Made by a program: the position numbers and the translations under genes
Assembly (NCBI GenBank): GCA_002337125.1
Contig: DDFJ01000004.1
Coordinates: 620,001-684,000 of the forward strand
DNA: 64,000 nt
Reading direction: 5' to 3'
DNA from: Chitinophagaceae bacterium UBA1931
GTDB lineage: Bacteria > Bacteroidota > Bacteroidia > Chitinophagales > Chitinophagaceae
The notes under the pieces: generated by a model
Databases searched by the model: none
Seen by the model: only the letters and a program-made list of their open reading frames with translations
Told to the model about the DNA's origin: nothing
In this document: positions 36,107 to 44,181 of the stretch, one piece after another
How positions within the stretch are numbered: position 1 is the first letter of the stretch
Layout of the letters: each line of letters starts with the position of its first letter

Positions 36107-37378
36107 TTATAAAGATACGTTTGCTCCCAGTAATTTCAGATGATCGTAGAAATCGGGATAAGATTTATTAATGGCTTCTGCTTCTTCAATCACCACATCC
36201 GCATTTGCTTTTAATGCTGCAACAGCACAAGCCATGGCAATACGATGATCGTGACGGGAATGAACAGTTGCACCAGTTAATCCTTTGCTGCCATGAATGA
36301 TCATTAGATCGTCCTGCAGATCAATCTGCACACCCAGTTTAGCAAACTCTTCCTGCAGGGTAATTGCCCTGTTGCTTTCTTTATGCGTTAACCGGGTAGT
36401 GCCTTCAATTACTGTTTTTCCATTACAGTATGCAGCTAAAGCCACAAGCGGGGGAAACAGATCGGGGCATTCTGTTGCATTGAAATGAAATGCTTTTAAC
36501 GGTGCCGGACCAATTTCAATCTGTTCACTCTGAATAGAAATTTTACAACCGCAATCCATGAGCGCCTGCAACACGGCTTTATCAGCCTGCGGTGAATAAA
36601 CATCAAGTCCTTTCACTGTAATTTCTCCTGCAACTGCACCCGCAACAAGAAGAAATGCTGCACCGCTCCAGTCGCCTTCAACGGTGTAATGATGAGTTGT
36701 TGTTGCTGATTGATGTGAAGCTGCTTCAAAATAAAACTCTTCAAAATTTTTATTGACAGGAACTTTCAAACCAAACTGCTTCATTACATCTAATGTAAGA
36801 TCGATGTAAGGTTTGCTTTTGAGATTATTTACTTTGATGGATACATCACTTGCATTGCTTGCTGCATAAGCAAGTAACATACCTGTTAAGAATTGAGAAC
36901 TGAGCGAGCCGTCGATTTCAATATTCTCCGGCACAATAGGGCCTTGTATGGAAAGCGGCAATTTACCTTCGTTGCTTTTTACCTGCACACTTAACTGCGG
37001 AAGAATTTCATCAAAGAAATTCATTGGCCGTGTAACCAGACTTCCACTTCCGTTTACAGTCATTTCTTTTTCACTTAAAGCCACTAACGGTGTAAACATG
37101 CGGATGCTTAAACCACTTTCACCACAATTAATTTCATTGCTTACTGGTTTTACACCAGCGCTTTCAATGATCAATTCTTCGCCTGAAAGATGAATAACAG
37201 CTCCCAGCTTTTGTACAATATCCATTGCAGCTTTATCATCATTGCTGTTGCCGGGATTTTTAATAACACTCTTCCCTTTTGCAACCAATGCTGCAGCACA
37301 GGCACGCTGCATACTGCTTTTGGATGCATTGGCCTGTATAACGCCAGTTAATTTTGATGGATGTATTGTTACATTCAT
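36107..37378 (-). CDS. aroA: 3-phosphoshikimate 1-carboxyvinyltransferase (EPSP synthase)
   Basis: It joins shikimate-3-phosphate to phosphoenolpyruvate. The 423-residue protein has ASKSSMQRACAAA (substrate-binding SKSxxxR), GESGLSIRMFTPL in place of the classical GNAGTAMRPL, GSLSSQFLTGML, LTHKESNRA and HDHRIAMACAV. The changed phosphoenolpyruvate loop places it in the divergent Bacteroidota branch. It overlaps the upstream unknown gene by one base. Confidence 0.96.
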   Translation of the reverse strand: MNVTIHPSKLTGVIQANASKSSMQRACAAALVAKGKSVIKNPGNSNDDKAAMDIVQKLGAVIHLSGEELIIESAGVKPVSNEINCGESGLSIRMFTPLVALSEKEMTVNGSGSLVTRPMNFFDEILPQLSVQVKSNEGKLPLSIQGPIVPENIEIDGSLSSQFLTGMLLAYAASNASDVSIKVNNLKSKPYIDLTLDVMKQFGLKVPVNKNFEEFYFEAASHQSATTTHHYTVEGDWSGAAFLLVAGAVAGEITVKGLDVYSPQADKAVLQALMDCGCKISIQSEQIEIGPAPLKAFHFNATECPDLFPPLVALAAYCNGKTVIEGTTRLTHKESNRAITLQEEFAKLGVQIDLQDDLMIIHGSKGLTGATVHSRHDHRIAMACAVAALKANADVVIEEAEAINKSYPDFYDHLKLLGANVSL

Positions 37379-37728
37379 TATTTCTCTTTAAAATAGCTTT
37401 TGGTTACTTCAATTAATCCAACAATGTTGTCATTAAACTCTTCTAATTCTTCAGCAGGAACCCATAATTCGTTGTGTATTTCTCCTCCAACATTTTGAAT
37501 CTCGAATTTCTTTAAGTACTCCGAATCAACACTGAACTTAGTTACAAATCCAGCCCCATAAGCAGGAACATTCCATTCAACACTTATTTGAATAGCATAT
37601 TCTTCATTCATTACAGGGTAAAAAATGGGTTGATCAGGTAAGCGTGGCGGGAACTTTTTCCATCCGGATTCTTCGATTAAGTCTAACTCCTTCTGACCAA
37701 CAGGTCGATATAGAATTGTCGTACTCAT
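37378..37728 (-). CDS. Uncharacterised 116-aa protein inside aro operon
   Basis: A soluble acidic protein beginning TTILYRPVGQKELDLI and containing FPPRLPDQPIFYPVMNEEYA and WVPAEELEEFN. Similar short proteins occur in many bacteria and are sometimes labelled ADP-ribosylation/crystallin J1 proteins, but I see no catalytic motif and would not assign function. It sits between aroB (six-nt gap) and aroA (one-base overlap), so it is translationally coupled to the operon. Confidence 0.85.
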   Translation of the reverse strand: MSTTILYRPVGQKELDLIEESGWKKFPPRLPDQPIFYPVMNEEYAIQISVEWNVPAYGAGFVTKFSVDSEYLKKFEIQNVGGEIHNELWVPAEELEEFNDNIVGLIEVTKSYFKEK

Positions 37729-37734
37729 CTCAGT

Positions 37735-38760
37735 TTATAAATTATTAATCAGTTCTTCCAGTTGAACCATTGGAATGTTCAGCACTTTTGCATCACCAAT
37801 TTTATTCAGCAATACATACTGCATATAATCCTGCTGTTTCTTTTTGTCTTTCTTCAGCGTTTCAAACGCTTTGTGTTTATTGTAAACGTATGCTGATGGA
37901 AGATTGTATTGATCTATCAGTTTTACCAAACGGCCCAGATCAGCCGAATAAAAGTTATTGATCTCTTCTGAAATTTTTGCTGCAGCTACCATTCCAATTG
38001 TTACTGCGTGGCCATGCATGAGTTTATATTCGTTTTCAATGGCATGCCCGAGTGTATGACCAAAGTTGAGCAGTTTACGATCAGCTTTTTCAAACTCATC
38101 TTCCTGCACCACTTTTGTTTTAATGAGGCAGTTGCGCTGAATTAATTGCTGCAGTGCTTCGTTATTGGTTTGATAATATTCAATAGAATGCTGTTCCAGT
38201 TCATCAAACATTGCAGCATCTTTAATACAGGCATGTTTAATGATTTCTGCAAAACCATTTTCCCATTCTTTCAATGGCAACGATTTCAGCAATGAAAGAT
38301 CATACAGCAAAAACGCAGGCTGACGGATAGTGCCAACCATGTTTTTATAAATACCTACATCAATTCCGTTTTTACCGCCAATGCTTGCATCAACCATTGC
38401 AAGAATACTGGTGGGAACAAATCCAAATGATACACCACGCATGTACACACTTGCAATGTAACCCGTCATATCTGTAATCACACCGCCGCCTACACCAATC
38501 AATGTTGATTTACGATCGGCTCCCATTTCAATCAACTGCTGAATAACACTGTCAACTGTTGCCTGTATTTTATATTCCTCACCAGGCTTCAGTACAATGG
38601 TATTCCATCCTTCAAACTTTGAAGTATGTGCATGAAATAAATGTTCATCGGTAATAATAAAACTGTTGTTGATGTCAACAATCTCTTTTAAACCGGTCAG
38701 ATCTCCATTGAAATAATAATCAACTGTTGCAGATGAAAACTTGTATGATTGCTTTCCCAT
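37735..38760 (-). CDS. aroB: 3-dehydroquinate synthase
   Basis: It cyclises DAHP to 3-dehydroquinate with NAD and a divalent metal. The 341-residue protein has the NAD-binding GVGGGVITDMTGYIASVYMRG, the FVPTSILAMVDASIGGKNGID signature, and the metal-ligand NFGHTLGHAIE plus HGHAVTIGM. It is separated from the upstream DAHP synthase gene by 82 nt without a terminator. Confidence 0.97.
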   Translation of the reverse strand: MGKQSYKFSSATVDYYFNGDLTGLKEIVDINNSFIITDEHLFHAHTSKFEGWNTIVLKPGEEYKIQATVDSVIQQLIEMGADRKSTLIGVGGGVITDMTGYIASVYMRGVSFGFVPTSILAMVDASIGGKNGIDVGIYKNMVGTIRQPAFLLYDLSLLKSLPLKEWENGFAEIIKHACIKDAAMFDELEQHSIEYYQTNNEALQQLIQRNCLIKTKVVQEDEFEKADRKLLNFGHTLGHAIENEYKLMHGHAVTIGMVAAAKISEEINNFYSADLGRLVKLIDQYNLPSAYVYNKHKAFETLKKDKKKQQDYMQYVLLNKIGDAKVLNIPMVQLEELINNL

Positions 38761-38842
38761 AAATTCTTCTATTGATCAAAAAACTTCCATCAACAATGTA
38801 TGATGCAGGATGTTCACCCGCATTCACCATTGACAATTCACC

Positions 38843-39931
38843 TTAAGAATCCAATACTTTCTTCTGGTGATTGATACTTTCCATGTGCACAGCATCAAGA
38901 TATCTTGTAATAAACTCTTTGCTTAATCCTTTACGTTCACCTTCACGGTATGCTCTTTCAAGAATTTCGTTCCAGCGTGTTGTTTGCAAAATGGTGATGT
39001 TGTTATCTTTTTTATACTGACCGATGTTTTCAGCAATCTTCATACGCTGACCAAGAATCTGCATCAGTTCATCATCAAGATGATTGATCTGCTGACGGAA
39101 TTTCTCCAATGCAGCATGATATTCTTCCGATGCAACATCTTCTTTACGCCAGATAATGCTGTTGAGCATTTCAGCCAGGCGTTCAGGAGTAATCTGTTGT
39201 TTTGCATCGCTCCATGCATTGTCAGGATCAATGTGGCTTTCAATCATCAAACCATCAAAGTCAAGATCAATTGCTTTTTGTGCAGTTTCCAGTAATAAGT
39301 CTCTGCGTCCGCAAATATGTGAAGGATCGTTGATCAGGATCTGATCAGGGTTACGGCGTTTCATTTCAATTGCAAGATGCCACATGGGCGCATTGCGGTA
39401 TTCAGTATTTCCGTAAGAAGAAAATCCACGGTGAATTAAACCAATCTGTTTTACACCTGCACGTGCCACACGCTCAATTGCACCACTCCACAATTCAAGA
39501 TCAGGATTGATGGGGTTTTTGATCAGCACCGGAATATCCACGCCACGTAAAGCATCAGCCACTTCCTGTACGCTGAAGGGGTTTACAGTTGTACGTGCAC
39601 CAATCCAGAGTACATCCACATCAAAAGTGAGAGCATCTTCCACCTGTTTACCAGTAGCAACTTCAACAGTTGTTGGCAAGCCGGTTAACTCTTTTGCTTT
39701 TTGCAACCAGGGTAAACCCTTTGCACCAATCCCTTCAAACATACCGGGTTTGGTACGAGGTTTCCAGATACCTGCACGAATCATGTTTACTTTGCCGGTT
39801 GCAGCTAACCGTTGTGCTGTTGACACTAACTGATCTTCTGTTTCAGCACTGCATGGGCCACTGATGATGAGTGGCTTTGTTCCCCATGCTTCCTGCACTT
39901 TCTCTTTCATATTTGCTTCAATTGTTTGCAT
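38843..39931 (-). CDS. Bifunctional DAHP synthase / chorismate mutase
   Basis: The N-terminal domain (about 1-265) condenses phosphoenolpyruvate and erythrose-4-phosphate, committing carbon to aromatic synthesis; it is the AroG-Ibeta/KDO8P-synthase-like type with ISGPCSAE, KPRTKPG, IGARTTVN, IHRGFSSYG and NDPSHICG. The C-terminal domain (about 270-362) is an AroQ-type chorismate mutase (RQQINHLDDELMQILGQRMKIAENIG). In such fusions the mutase domain can convey feedback by prephenate or chorismate. The ATG at 39931 is preferred; the frame's earlier start at 39970 adds 13 residues not typical of the family. It is in the middle of the aromatic operon. Confidence 0.95.
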   Translation of the reverse strand: MQTIEANMKEKVQEAWGTKPLIISGPCSAETEDQLVSTAQRLAATGKVNMIRAGIWKPRTKPGMFEGIGAKGLPWLQKAKELTGLPTTVEVATGKQVEDALTFDVDVLWIGARTTVNPFSVQEVADALRGVDIPVLIKNPINPDLELWSGAIERVARAGVKQIGLIHRGFSSYGNTEYRNAPMWHLAIEMKRRNPDQILINDPSHICGRRDLLLETAQKAIDLDFDGLMIESHIDPDNAWSDAKQQITPERLAEMLNSIIWRKEDVASEEYHAALEKFRQQINHLDDELMQILGQRMKIAENIGQYKKDNNITILQTTRWNEILERAYREGERKGLSKEFITRYLDAVHMESINHQKKVLDS

Positions 39932-40041
39932 TGTTATAGTTTGTAAAGTTAAGTTATATGTAGCGAACACTTGTTTTGCTCCCCAACACCTGTTGTGTCA
40001 CTCACATCATCGTTCGGTAATTCTGTTCTGCTTCTTCCATC

Positions 40042-40479
40042 TCAGTTTCTCCGCCATTCATCTTTTCGCATCTCAAATTTTACTTCTCCTCTTCCGTATG
40101 TTCCGTTTTCACGCCAACCTTTCATTCTGTAAAATGTTTCTGCTCTTGAACCGGGAGCAGTGCTCAGCCAAACCATTTCATCTGTTTGTTCAAAATACCA
40201 GTTCATCATCGTGTCGTGTAACCGGCTGCCGATCCCTTTTGCTTCACTTGCCGGGTCAACAAACAATGCCCAGATATTATGATCAACCAAATCAGCAATG
40301 GCAAATCCAACCACCACCTCATCCACACAACAAACCCAGCCCTTTCCTCTTCGTGTAATATAATCTTCCACATCAGCATCAGTTACCAATGCAGGATTGC
40401 TGAGTACGTTTTCCTTTACTGCTAAACGCACAACCTGCATTTGCTTAATATCGCTTACCAATGCTTCTCTGAAAATCAT
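40042..40479 (-). CDS. GNAT family N-acetyltransferase
   Basis: The 145-residue protein has the acetyl-CoA-binding core (WALFVDPASEAKGIGSRLHDTMMNWYF) with the Q/R-x-x-G-x-G/A-like KGIGSRL loop, and a later strand ETFYRMKGWRENGTYG. The substrate is unknown. It lies inside the aromatic operon between tyrA (29 nt gap) and the DAHP synthase gene (110 nt gap). Confidence 0.88.
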   Translation of the reverse strand: MIFREALVSDIKQMQVVRLAVKENVLSNPALVTDADVEDYITRRGKGWVCCVDEVVVGFAIADLVDHNIWALFVDPASEAKGIGSRLHDTMMNWYFEQTDEMVWLSTAPGSRAETFYRMKGWRENGTYGRGEVKFEMRKDEWRRN

Positions 40480-40508
40480 TTTATTTAATTTTTTTCATTT
40501 ACAATTCA

Positions 40509-41357
40509 CTACTTAATTATCCGCCTGATCTGGTTTGCCTGTTCAATTAATTTCTTCAGCTCATCTTCACTTCCATCCTGTATTTTATCCCTGAATTTTT
40601 TCAGTTGTTCAATATGTTCATTCAGTACATCCAGCACATTTACTTTGTTCTGTAAAAAAATCGGTACCCACATTGCCGGGTTACTTTTTGCCAAACGTAC
40701 AGTGCTTTCAAAACCTGCACTGGCCAGTCCGAAAATGGCACTGTCTTCCCGTTCTTTTTCCAAAACCGTATTGGCAAGCGCAAAAGATGTGATGTGCGAA
40801 ATATGACTTACATAAGCTGCGTGCAAGTCATGTGCACTTGCTTCCATTTGCAGTAAATGCATGCCTATTTTGCTGTACATAATTTTTGTCCACTGTACAG
40901 CATCTTCATCACTTTCTTCTTCGTTACAGATAATTACTGCTTTGTTTTCAAACGCATTTCTAACAGCTGCTGCCGGACCACTGTATTCTGTACCCCACAT
41001 TGGGTGTGTTGCAACATAACGTCCACGCTTTGGATGGTTACGTACGGCTTCCACCAACTGCGATTTTGTTGAACCAAGATCAAGTACAATCTGCTGATCA
41101 ACTTTGTCTAATATCTTCGGCAAAAGACCGGTCATCTTATCCACCGGCATTGCAAGTATAATTACATCCGATTGCTGAATGGCTTCATCCAGCGGAAGTA
41201 TTTCATCCACCAGTTCAAGTTCCAATGCCTTTGCTTCATGTTCAGGGTTTGCATCCATACCTATCAGCCTTGAAGAAATTTTCTTCTCGTGCAGACGTAT
41301 AGCCAGCGAACCTCCAATGAGACCAAGACCAATGATTGCAATTCGTTTCCGTTCCAT
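40509..41357 (-). CDS. tyrA: Prephenate dehydrogenase
   Basis: It oxidatively decarboxylates prephenate to 4-hydroxyphenylpyruvate for tyrosine. The 282-residue protein has the NAD-binding IGLGLIGGSLAIRL at the N-terminus, ATHPMWGTEYSG with the catalytic His, and a helical dimerisation domain (about 170-282). There is no ACT domain. It starts one base upstream of the aminotransferase's stop, so both are translated from one transcript. Confidence 0.93.
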   Translation of the reverse strand: MERKRIAIIGLGLIGGSLAIRLHEKKISSRLIGMDANPEHEAKALELELVDEILPLDEAIQQSDVIILAMPVDKMTGLLPKILDKVDQQIVLDLGSTKSQLVEAVRNHPKRGRYVATHPMWGTEYSGPAAAVRNAFENKAVIICNEEESDEDAVQWTKIMYSKIGMHLLQMEASAHDLHAAYVSHISHITSFALANTVLEKEREDSAIFGLASAGFESTVRLAKSNPAMWVPIFLQNKVNVLDVLNEHIEQLKKFRDKIQDGSEDELKKLIEQANQIRRIIK

Positions 41358-41358
41358 A

Positions 41359-42516
41359 TCAGGAAAGAGTTTTTTTAATTCTGTCGATTGATTCTATCAA
41401 CTTCACTTCATTGCTGCACAAGCTTACACGTACATATTTATCGCCGGCATTACCAAAAATTCCACCGGGAGTAATAAACACATTGCTGTTGTAAAGCACT
41501 TCATCGCTCAGTTCAAATCCTGTTTTATATTTCTCCGGAATTTTTGCCCAGATAAACATTCCTGCCTGGTCTTTTGAATATGTACACTTCAACAGGTCGA
41601 GAATTTGAAAAGCCTTTTCACGTCGTGCCCTGTACACCGCATTTACTTCATCATACCAATCTTTTCCAAGTCCCAATGCTTTTGCTGCAGCAAGCTGAAC
41701 AGGTAAAAACATACCACTGTCCATATTGCTTTTAAAACGCAGCACTTCCTCTATACGTTCTTTTGCTCCACACAACATGCCTACACGCCAGCCTGCCATG
41801 TTCTGACTTTTACTGAGTGAGTTTAATTCAAGCACTACCTCTTTCGCTCCTTCAATCGCAAGCAAACTTGAAGGATTATCGTTCAGAATAAAACTGTACG
41901 GATTATCGTGAATGATTAAAATATCTTTTTTCTTAGCAAATGAAATCAGTTGTTTAAAGAACGATTCTTCAGGTAATTTACCCGTTGGCATGTGCGGATA
42001 ATTTACAAACATGAGTTTCACTTTCGATAAATCTGCTTTTGCTAATTCTTCAAAATCAGGATGCCAGTTCAGGTCTTCTTTCAGTTCATAAGAACGGATG
42101 GTTCCGCCTGCCAGTTTTACCGCACTGCTGTAAGTTGGGTAGCCGGGATTGGGGACTAATGCTTCATCACCTTCATTCAGGTAAGTCATGCAGATATGCA
42201 TAATACCTTCTTTACTACCAATCAGCGGCAATATTTCTGTATCAGGATTCAGTTCAACGCCATACCATGTGTTGTACCAGTCGCTCATTGCTTTTCGTAA
42301 AACCGGTGACCCTTTGTACGATTGATAAGCATGTACGTTGGGCTTTGCACTTTCTTCCTGCAGGGTTTTAATTACATCGGGGTGCGGTGGCAAATCGGGA
42401 CTTCCAATACCAAGATTAATAATATTTTTTCCCTGTTTGTTCAGTTCATCAATTTCCCTCAGTTTTTGAGAGAAGTAGTATTCACCAATTCCTTCTAATC
42501 GTTTAGCTGTTTGCAT
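41359..42516 (-). CDS. PLP-dependent class I/II aminotransferase (probably aromatic)
   Basis: The 385-residue protein has NLGIGSPDLPPH, AYQSYKGSPVLRKAMSDWY, the substrate-region NYPHMPTGK (commonly NYPNNPTG), HDNPYSF with the ring-N-binding Asp, and LNSLSKSQNMAGWRVG with the Schiff-base Lys. It is flanked by pheA and tyrA, so transamination of phenylpyruvate and 4-hydroxyphenylpyruvate is the likeliest job; a LL-diaminopimelate or methionine aminotransferase relationship cannot be excluded. Confidence 0.9.
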   Translation of the reverse strand: MQTAKRLEGIGEYYFSQKLREIDELNKQGKNIINLGIGSPDLPPHPDVIKTLQEESAKPNVHAYQSYKGSPVLRKAMSDWYNTWYGVELNPDTEILPLIGSKEGIMHICMTYLNEGDEALVPNPGYPTYSSAVKLAGGTIRSYELKEDLNWHPDFEELAKADLSKVKLMFVNYPHMPTGKLPEESFFKQLISFAKKKDILIIHDNPYSFILNDNPSSLLAIEGAKEVVLELNSLSKSQNMAGWRVGMLCGAKERIEEVLRFKSNMDSGMFLPVQLAAAKALGLGKDWYDEVNAVYRARREKAFQILDLLKCTYSKDQAGMFIWAKIPEKYKTGFELSDEVLYNSNVFITPGGIFGNAGDKYVRVSLCSNEVKLIESIDRIKKTLS

Positions 42517-42538
42517 CGTTATTAATTATATAATCAGG

Positions 42539-43438
42539 TTAAGCTTCTTTTCCGTTTTTATAAACTCCATAAATTTTCATTTCAACAGTTTCAGGTGTTA
42601 TTTTATCTATTACCTGGTGAAACTGGTACAGCGTATCAAACTCCATATCTGCATGAAAACTGTATTTGAAATCACTGCCTGGAATCGGGAAACTCTGCAG
42701 TTTACTCAGGTTAATTCCACCATCAGCAATAATACCAAGCACCCTTGCCAAACTTCCTCTTGAATGATCGGTTACAAAATTCACCGATGCTTTATTGGCA
42801 TTTTCAACCTGCACTTTCTTATCATCCCTCTGCAACACTAAAAACCTGGTATAATTATTTTTCATTGTTTGAATGGAAGGTGCCAGCACTTCAAGGTCGT
42901 ACAATTCAGCAGCGAGTTTGCTGGCAATTGCTGCCACATGCTTGCTTTTGTGCTGATGAATATTTCTTGCGCTGAGGGCCGTATCTTCTGTTTCAACCAG
43001 TTTCCATTTGTATTTATCCAGGAAGTCGTAGCACTGCTGAAGCGCCATTGTATGCGAATGAACTTCTTTAATATCTTCCAGCTTAACACCGGGATTTACC
43101 AACAGGTTTTGCTTGATCTGTAGGTAAACTTCACCCACAATCGTCAGATTACTTTTTTGAAGAAGGTTGTAGTTAGGTAAAATACTTCCGGCAATTGAAT
43201 TTTCGATTGCCATCACTGCCCCATCACTTTCCTTTTTGTTGGCACCAATTTTCACCACTTCCCTGAACGTATCGCAGGTAATCACTTCCACTTCCTTTCC
43301 AAAAAACTTTCTTGCAGCCACCTGGTGAAAACTTCCTTCATATCCCTGGATTGAAACCTTAATCCCCTTCCCATCGGTGGAAGATACCGGGGCTGCAGCC
43401 TGTTCTGCCTTTACATCTGTTTTTCCTCGTTCAGTCAT
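42539..43438 (-). CDS. pheA: Prephenate dehydratase with ACT domain
   Basis: It converts prephenate to phenylpyruvate. After a 25-residue low-complexity N-terminal tail, the PDT domain (about 26-205) shows GYEGSFHQVAARKFF, AIENSIAGSI and NNYTRFLVL (the Thr-Arg-Phe catalytic signature). The C-terminal ACT domain (about 215-295) has RGSLARVLGIIADGGINLSKL, but the usual ESRP phenylalanine-binding motif reads LQSFP, which may alter feedback. There is no chorismate mutase domain; that activity is fused to DAHP synthase instead. It is the first structural gene of the aromatic operon and follows a leader-peptide attenuator. Confidence 0.95.
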   Translation of the reverse strand: MTERGKTDVKAEQAAAPVSSTDGKGIKVSIQGYEGSFHQVAARKFFGKEVEVITCDTFREVVKIGANKKESDGAVMAIENSIAGSILPNYNLLQKSNLTIVGEVYLQIKQNLLVNPGVKLEDIKEVHSHTMALQQCYDFLDKYKWKLVETEDTALSARNIHQHKSKHVAAIASKLAAELYDLEVLAPSIQTMKNNYTRFLVLQRDDKKVQVENANKASVNFVTDHSRGSLARVLGIIADGGINLSKLQSFPIPGSDFKYSFHADMEFDTLYQFHQVIDKITPETVEMKIYGVYKNGKEA

Positions 43439-43470
43439 TTTATATATTTTACCTTTTCAAAAGTTTTATT

Positions 43471-43500
43471 AACAAAAATCCCGGCCTTTCAGCCGGGATT
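43471..43500 (-). terminator. Intrinsic terminator (attenuator) upstream of pheA
   Basis: On the minus strand AATCCCGGC / GCCGGGATT, nine base pairs with loop TGAAAG, followed by TTTGTT. It lies between the leader peptide stop and pheA, in the same direction as both. It competes with an antiterminator formed with 43548-43555. Confidence 0.88.
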
Positions 43501-43555
43501 CTTTATGTTGATTTCTTTATTTAGTTGTTTACAGTCAACAAAAGCATTCCCGGCT
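43491..43555 (-). promoter_or_regulatory. Alternative antiterminator helix of the phe/tyr attenuator
   Basis: The RNA segment AGCCGGGA (43555-43548), inside the leader ORF, is complementary over eight bases to TCCCGGCT (43498-43491), which is the 5' arm of the terminator. Pairing them excludes the terminator stem. Confidence 0.75.
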
Positions 43556-43613
43556 TCTTACTAAAGTAAAAAAAGCTAAAATAAAAGTAACGGTATGCCT
43601 TAGACTGTGTCAT
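43521..43613 (-). CDS. Phe/Tyr-rich leader peptide (attenuator), 30 aa
   Basis: An ATG at 43613 opens a 30-codon frame ending in TAA at 43521. Residues 7-17 read YRYFYFSFFYF, that is four Tyr and five Phe in eleven codons, with no Trp. The Pro21-Gly22 codons directly after this run are the antiterminator segment, which can pair with the 5' arm of the terminator at 43471-43500. This matches the design of classical pheL-type leaders: stalling at Phe/Tyr codons would favour the antiterminator and transcription of pheA and the following aromatic genes. A promoter with TTG-N19-TATATTTG ends seven bases before the ATG. The regulatory reading is inference, but the coding bias is unlikely by chance. 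Confidence 0.85.
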   Translation of the reverse strand: MTQSKAYRYFYFSFFYFSKKPGMLLLTVNN

Positions 43614-43620
43614 TGAGTGT

Positions 43621-43650
43621 CAAATATAACCTGATCTCTGCACACTACAA
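43621..43650 (-). promoter_or_regulatory. Promoter of the aromatic operon
   Basis: On the minus strand TTG (43650-43648), 19 nt, then TATATTTG (43628-43621), the full Bacteroidota promoter pattern. It ends seven bases before the leader peptide ATG. Confidence 0.8.
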
Positions 43651-43724
43651 TTGTTAGTTTTAGAAAAAAGAGAAAGATTTCTGCGAAAACGATTGCAAAC
43701 TGAGGGTGTTTTAAGGTATAAAAC

Positions 43725-43753
43725 GAAAAAAGCCACTCTATGAGTAGAGCGGC
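43725..43753 (-). terminator. Terminator of the small lipoprotein gene
   Basis: GCC-a-CTCTA / TAGAG-c-GGC with a four-base loop and one mismatch, followed on the minus strand by six T. It separates the lipoprotein gene from the aromatic operon promoter. Confidence 0.7.
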
Positions 43754-43854
43754 CGTTAACGATTGCTTGCCATATGAAAATTTTTGTCACGGGCTAATCA
43801 TTCACCCGGCAAGCTGGGATATTCATTCTTCACACCAGCCCGGAGCCAAGTAAA

Positions 43855-44040
43855 TTACTTCTTAGCAGCTGTATCAACTTTAGCAGCAGCTGTATCAACT
43901 TTAGCTGTGTCAGCTTTAGGAGCTGTAGTGTCAGCAGCAGGAGCTACTGTAGCAGCTGTGTCAGTTGTAGTTTTAGTGTCACCTTCGTTGTTACATGCAA
44001 CAAAACCGAGGATTGCAAATGCTAATAAAAGCTTTTTCAT
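43855..44040 (-). CDS. Small Ala/Thr/Asp/Lys-rich lipoprotein, 61 aa
   Basis: It begins with a lipoprotein signal peptide, lipobox FVAC with Cys16, then is made almost only of Ala, Thr, Asp, Lys and Pro with a repeat TAKVDTAAAKVDTAAKK at the end. Such sequences look like flexible tethers. It is transcribed from a GGGTTAC-N16-TATTAA promoter that mirrors the one in front of the divergent ECF sigma gene, so it is probably part of that regulon. No function is known. Confidence 0.82.
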   Translation of the reverse strand: MKKLLLAFAILGFVACNNEGDTKTTTDTAATVAPAADTTAPKADTAKVDTAAAKVDTAAKK

Positions 44041-44078
44041 TCTTTAATTTTTTTAAGTTTTAAGATAATTATCAGGGA

Positions 44079-44107
44079 TTAATACAGGAAGCAGAAAAAG
44101 GTAACCC
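44079..44107 (-). promoter_or_regulatory. Putative ECF-sigma promoter of the small lipoprotein gene
   Basis: Minus-strand GGGTTAC (44107-44101), 16 nt, TATTAA (44084-44079). It is identical in both boxes and spacing to the sigma-gene promoter on the other strand, and unlike TAnnTTTG promoters. Confidence 0.7.
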
Positions 44108-44140
44108 GGTTTTTTTAAAAAAAATTTTTAGCCGTTCTTT

Positions 44141-44169
44141 GGGTTACAAATTGCTCATTTTTGTATTAA
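44141..44169 (+). promoter_or_regulatory. Putative autoregulatory ECF-sigma promoter
   Basis: GGGTTAC (44141-44147), 16 nt, TATTAA (44164-44169), 12 nt before the GTG start of the sigma gene. It mirrors the divergent lipoprotein promoter. Confidence 0.7.
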
Positions 44170-44181
44170 AAGCAGAACATA

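Noticed and set aside
43784..44047. 87-codon frame opposite the small lipoprotein gene
   Set aside because: Shadow frame; the minus-strand gene has a lipobox, promoter and terminator.
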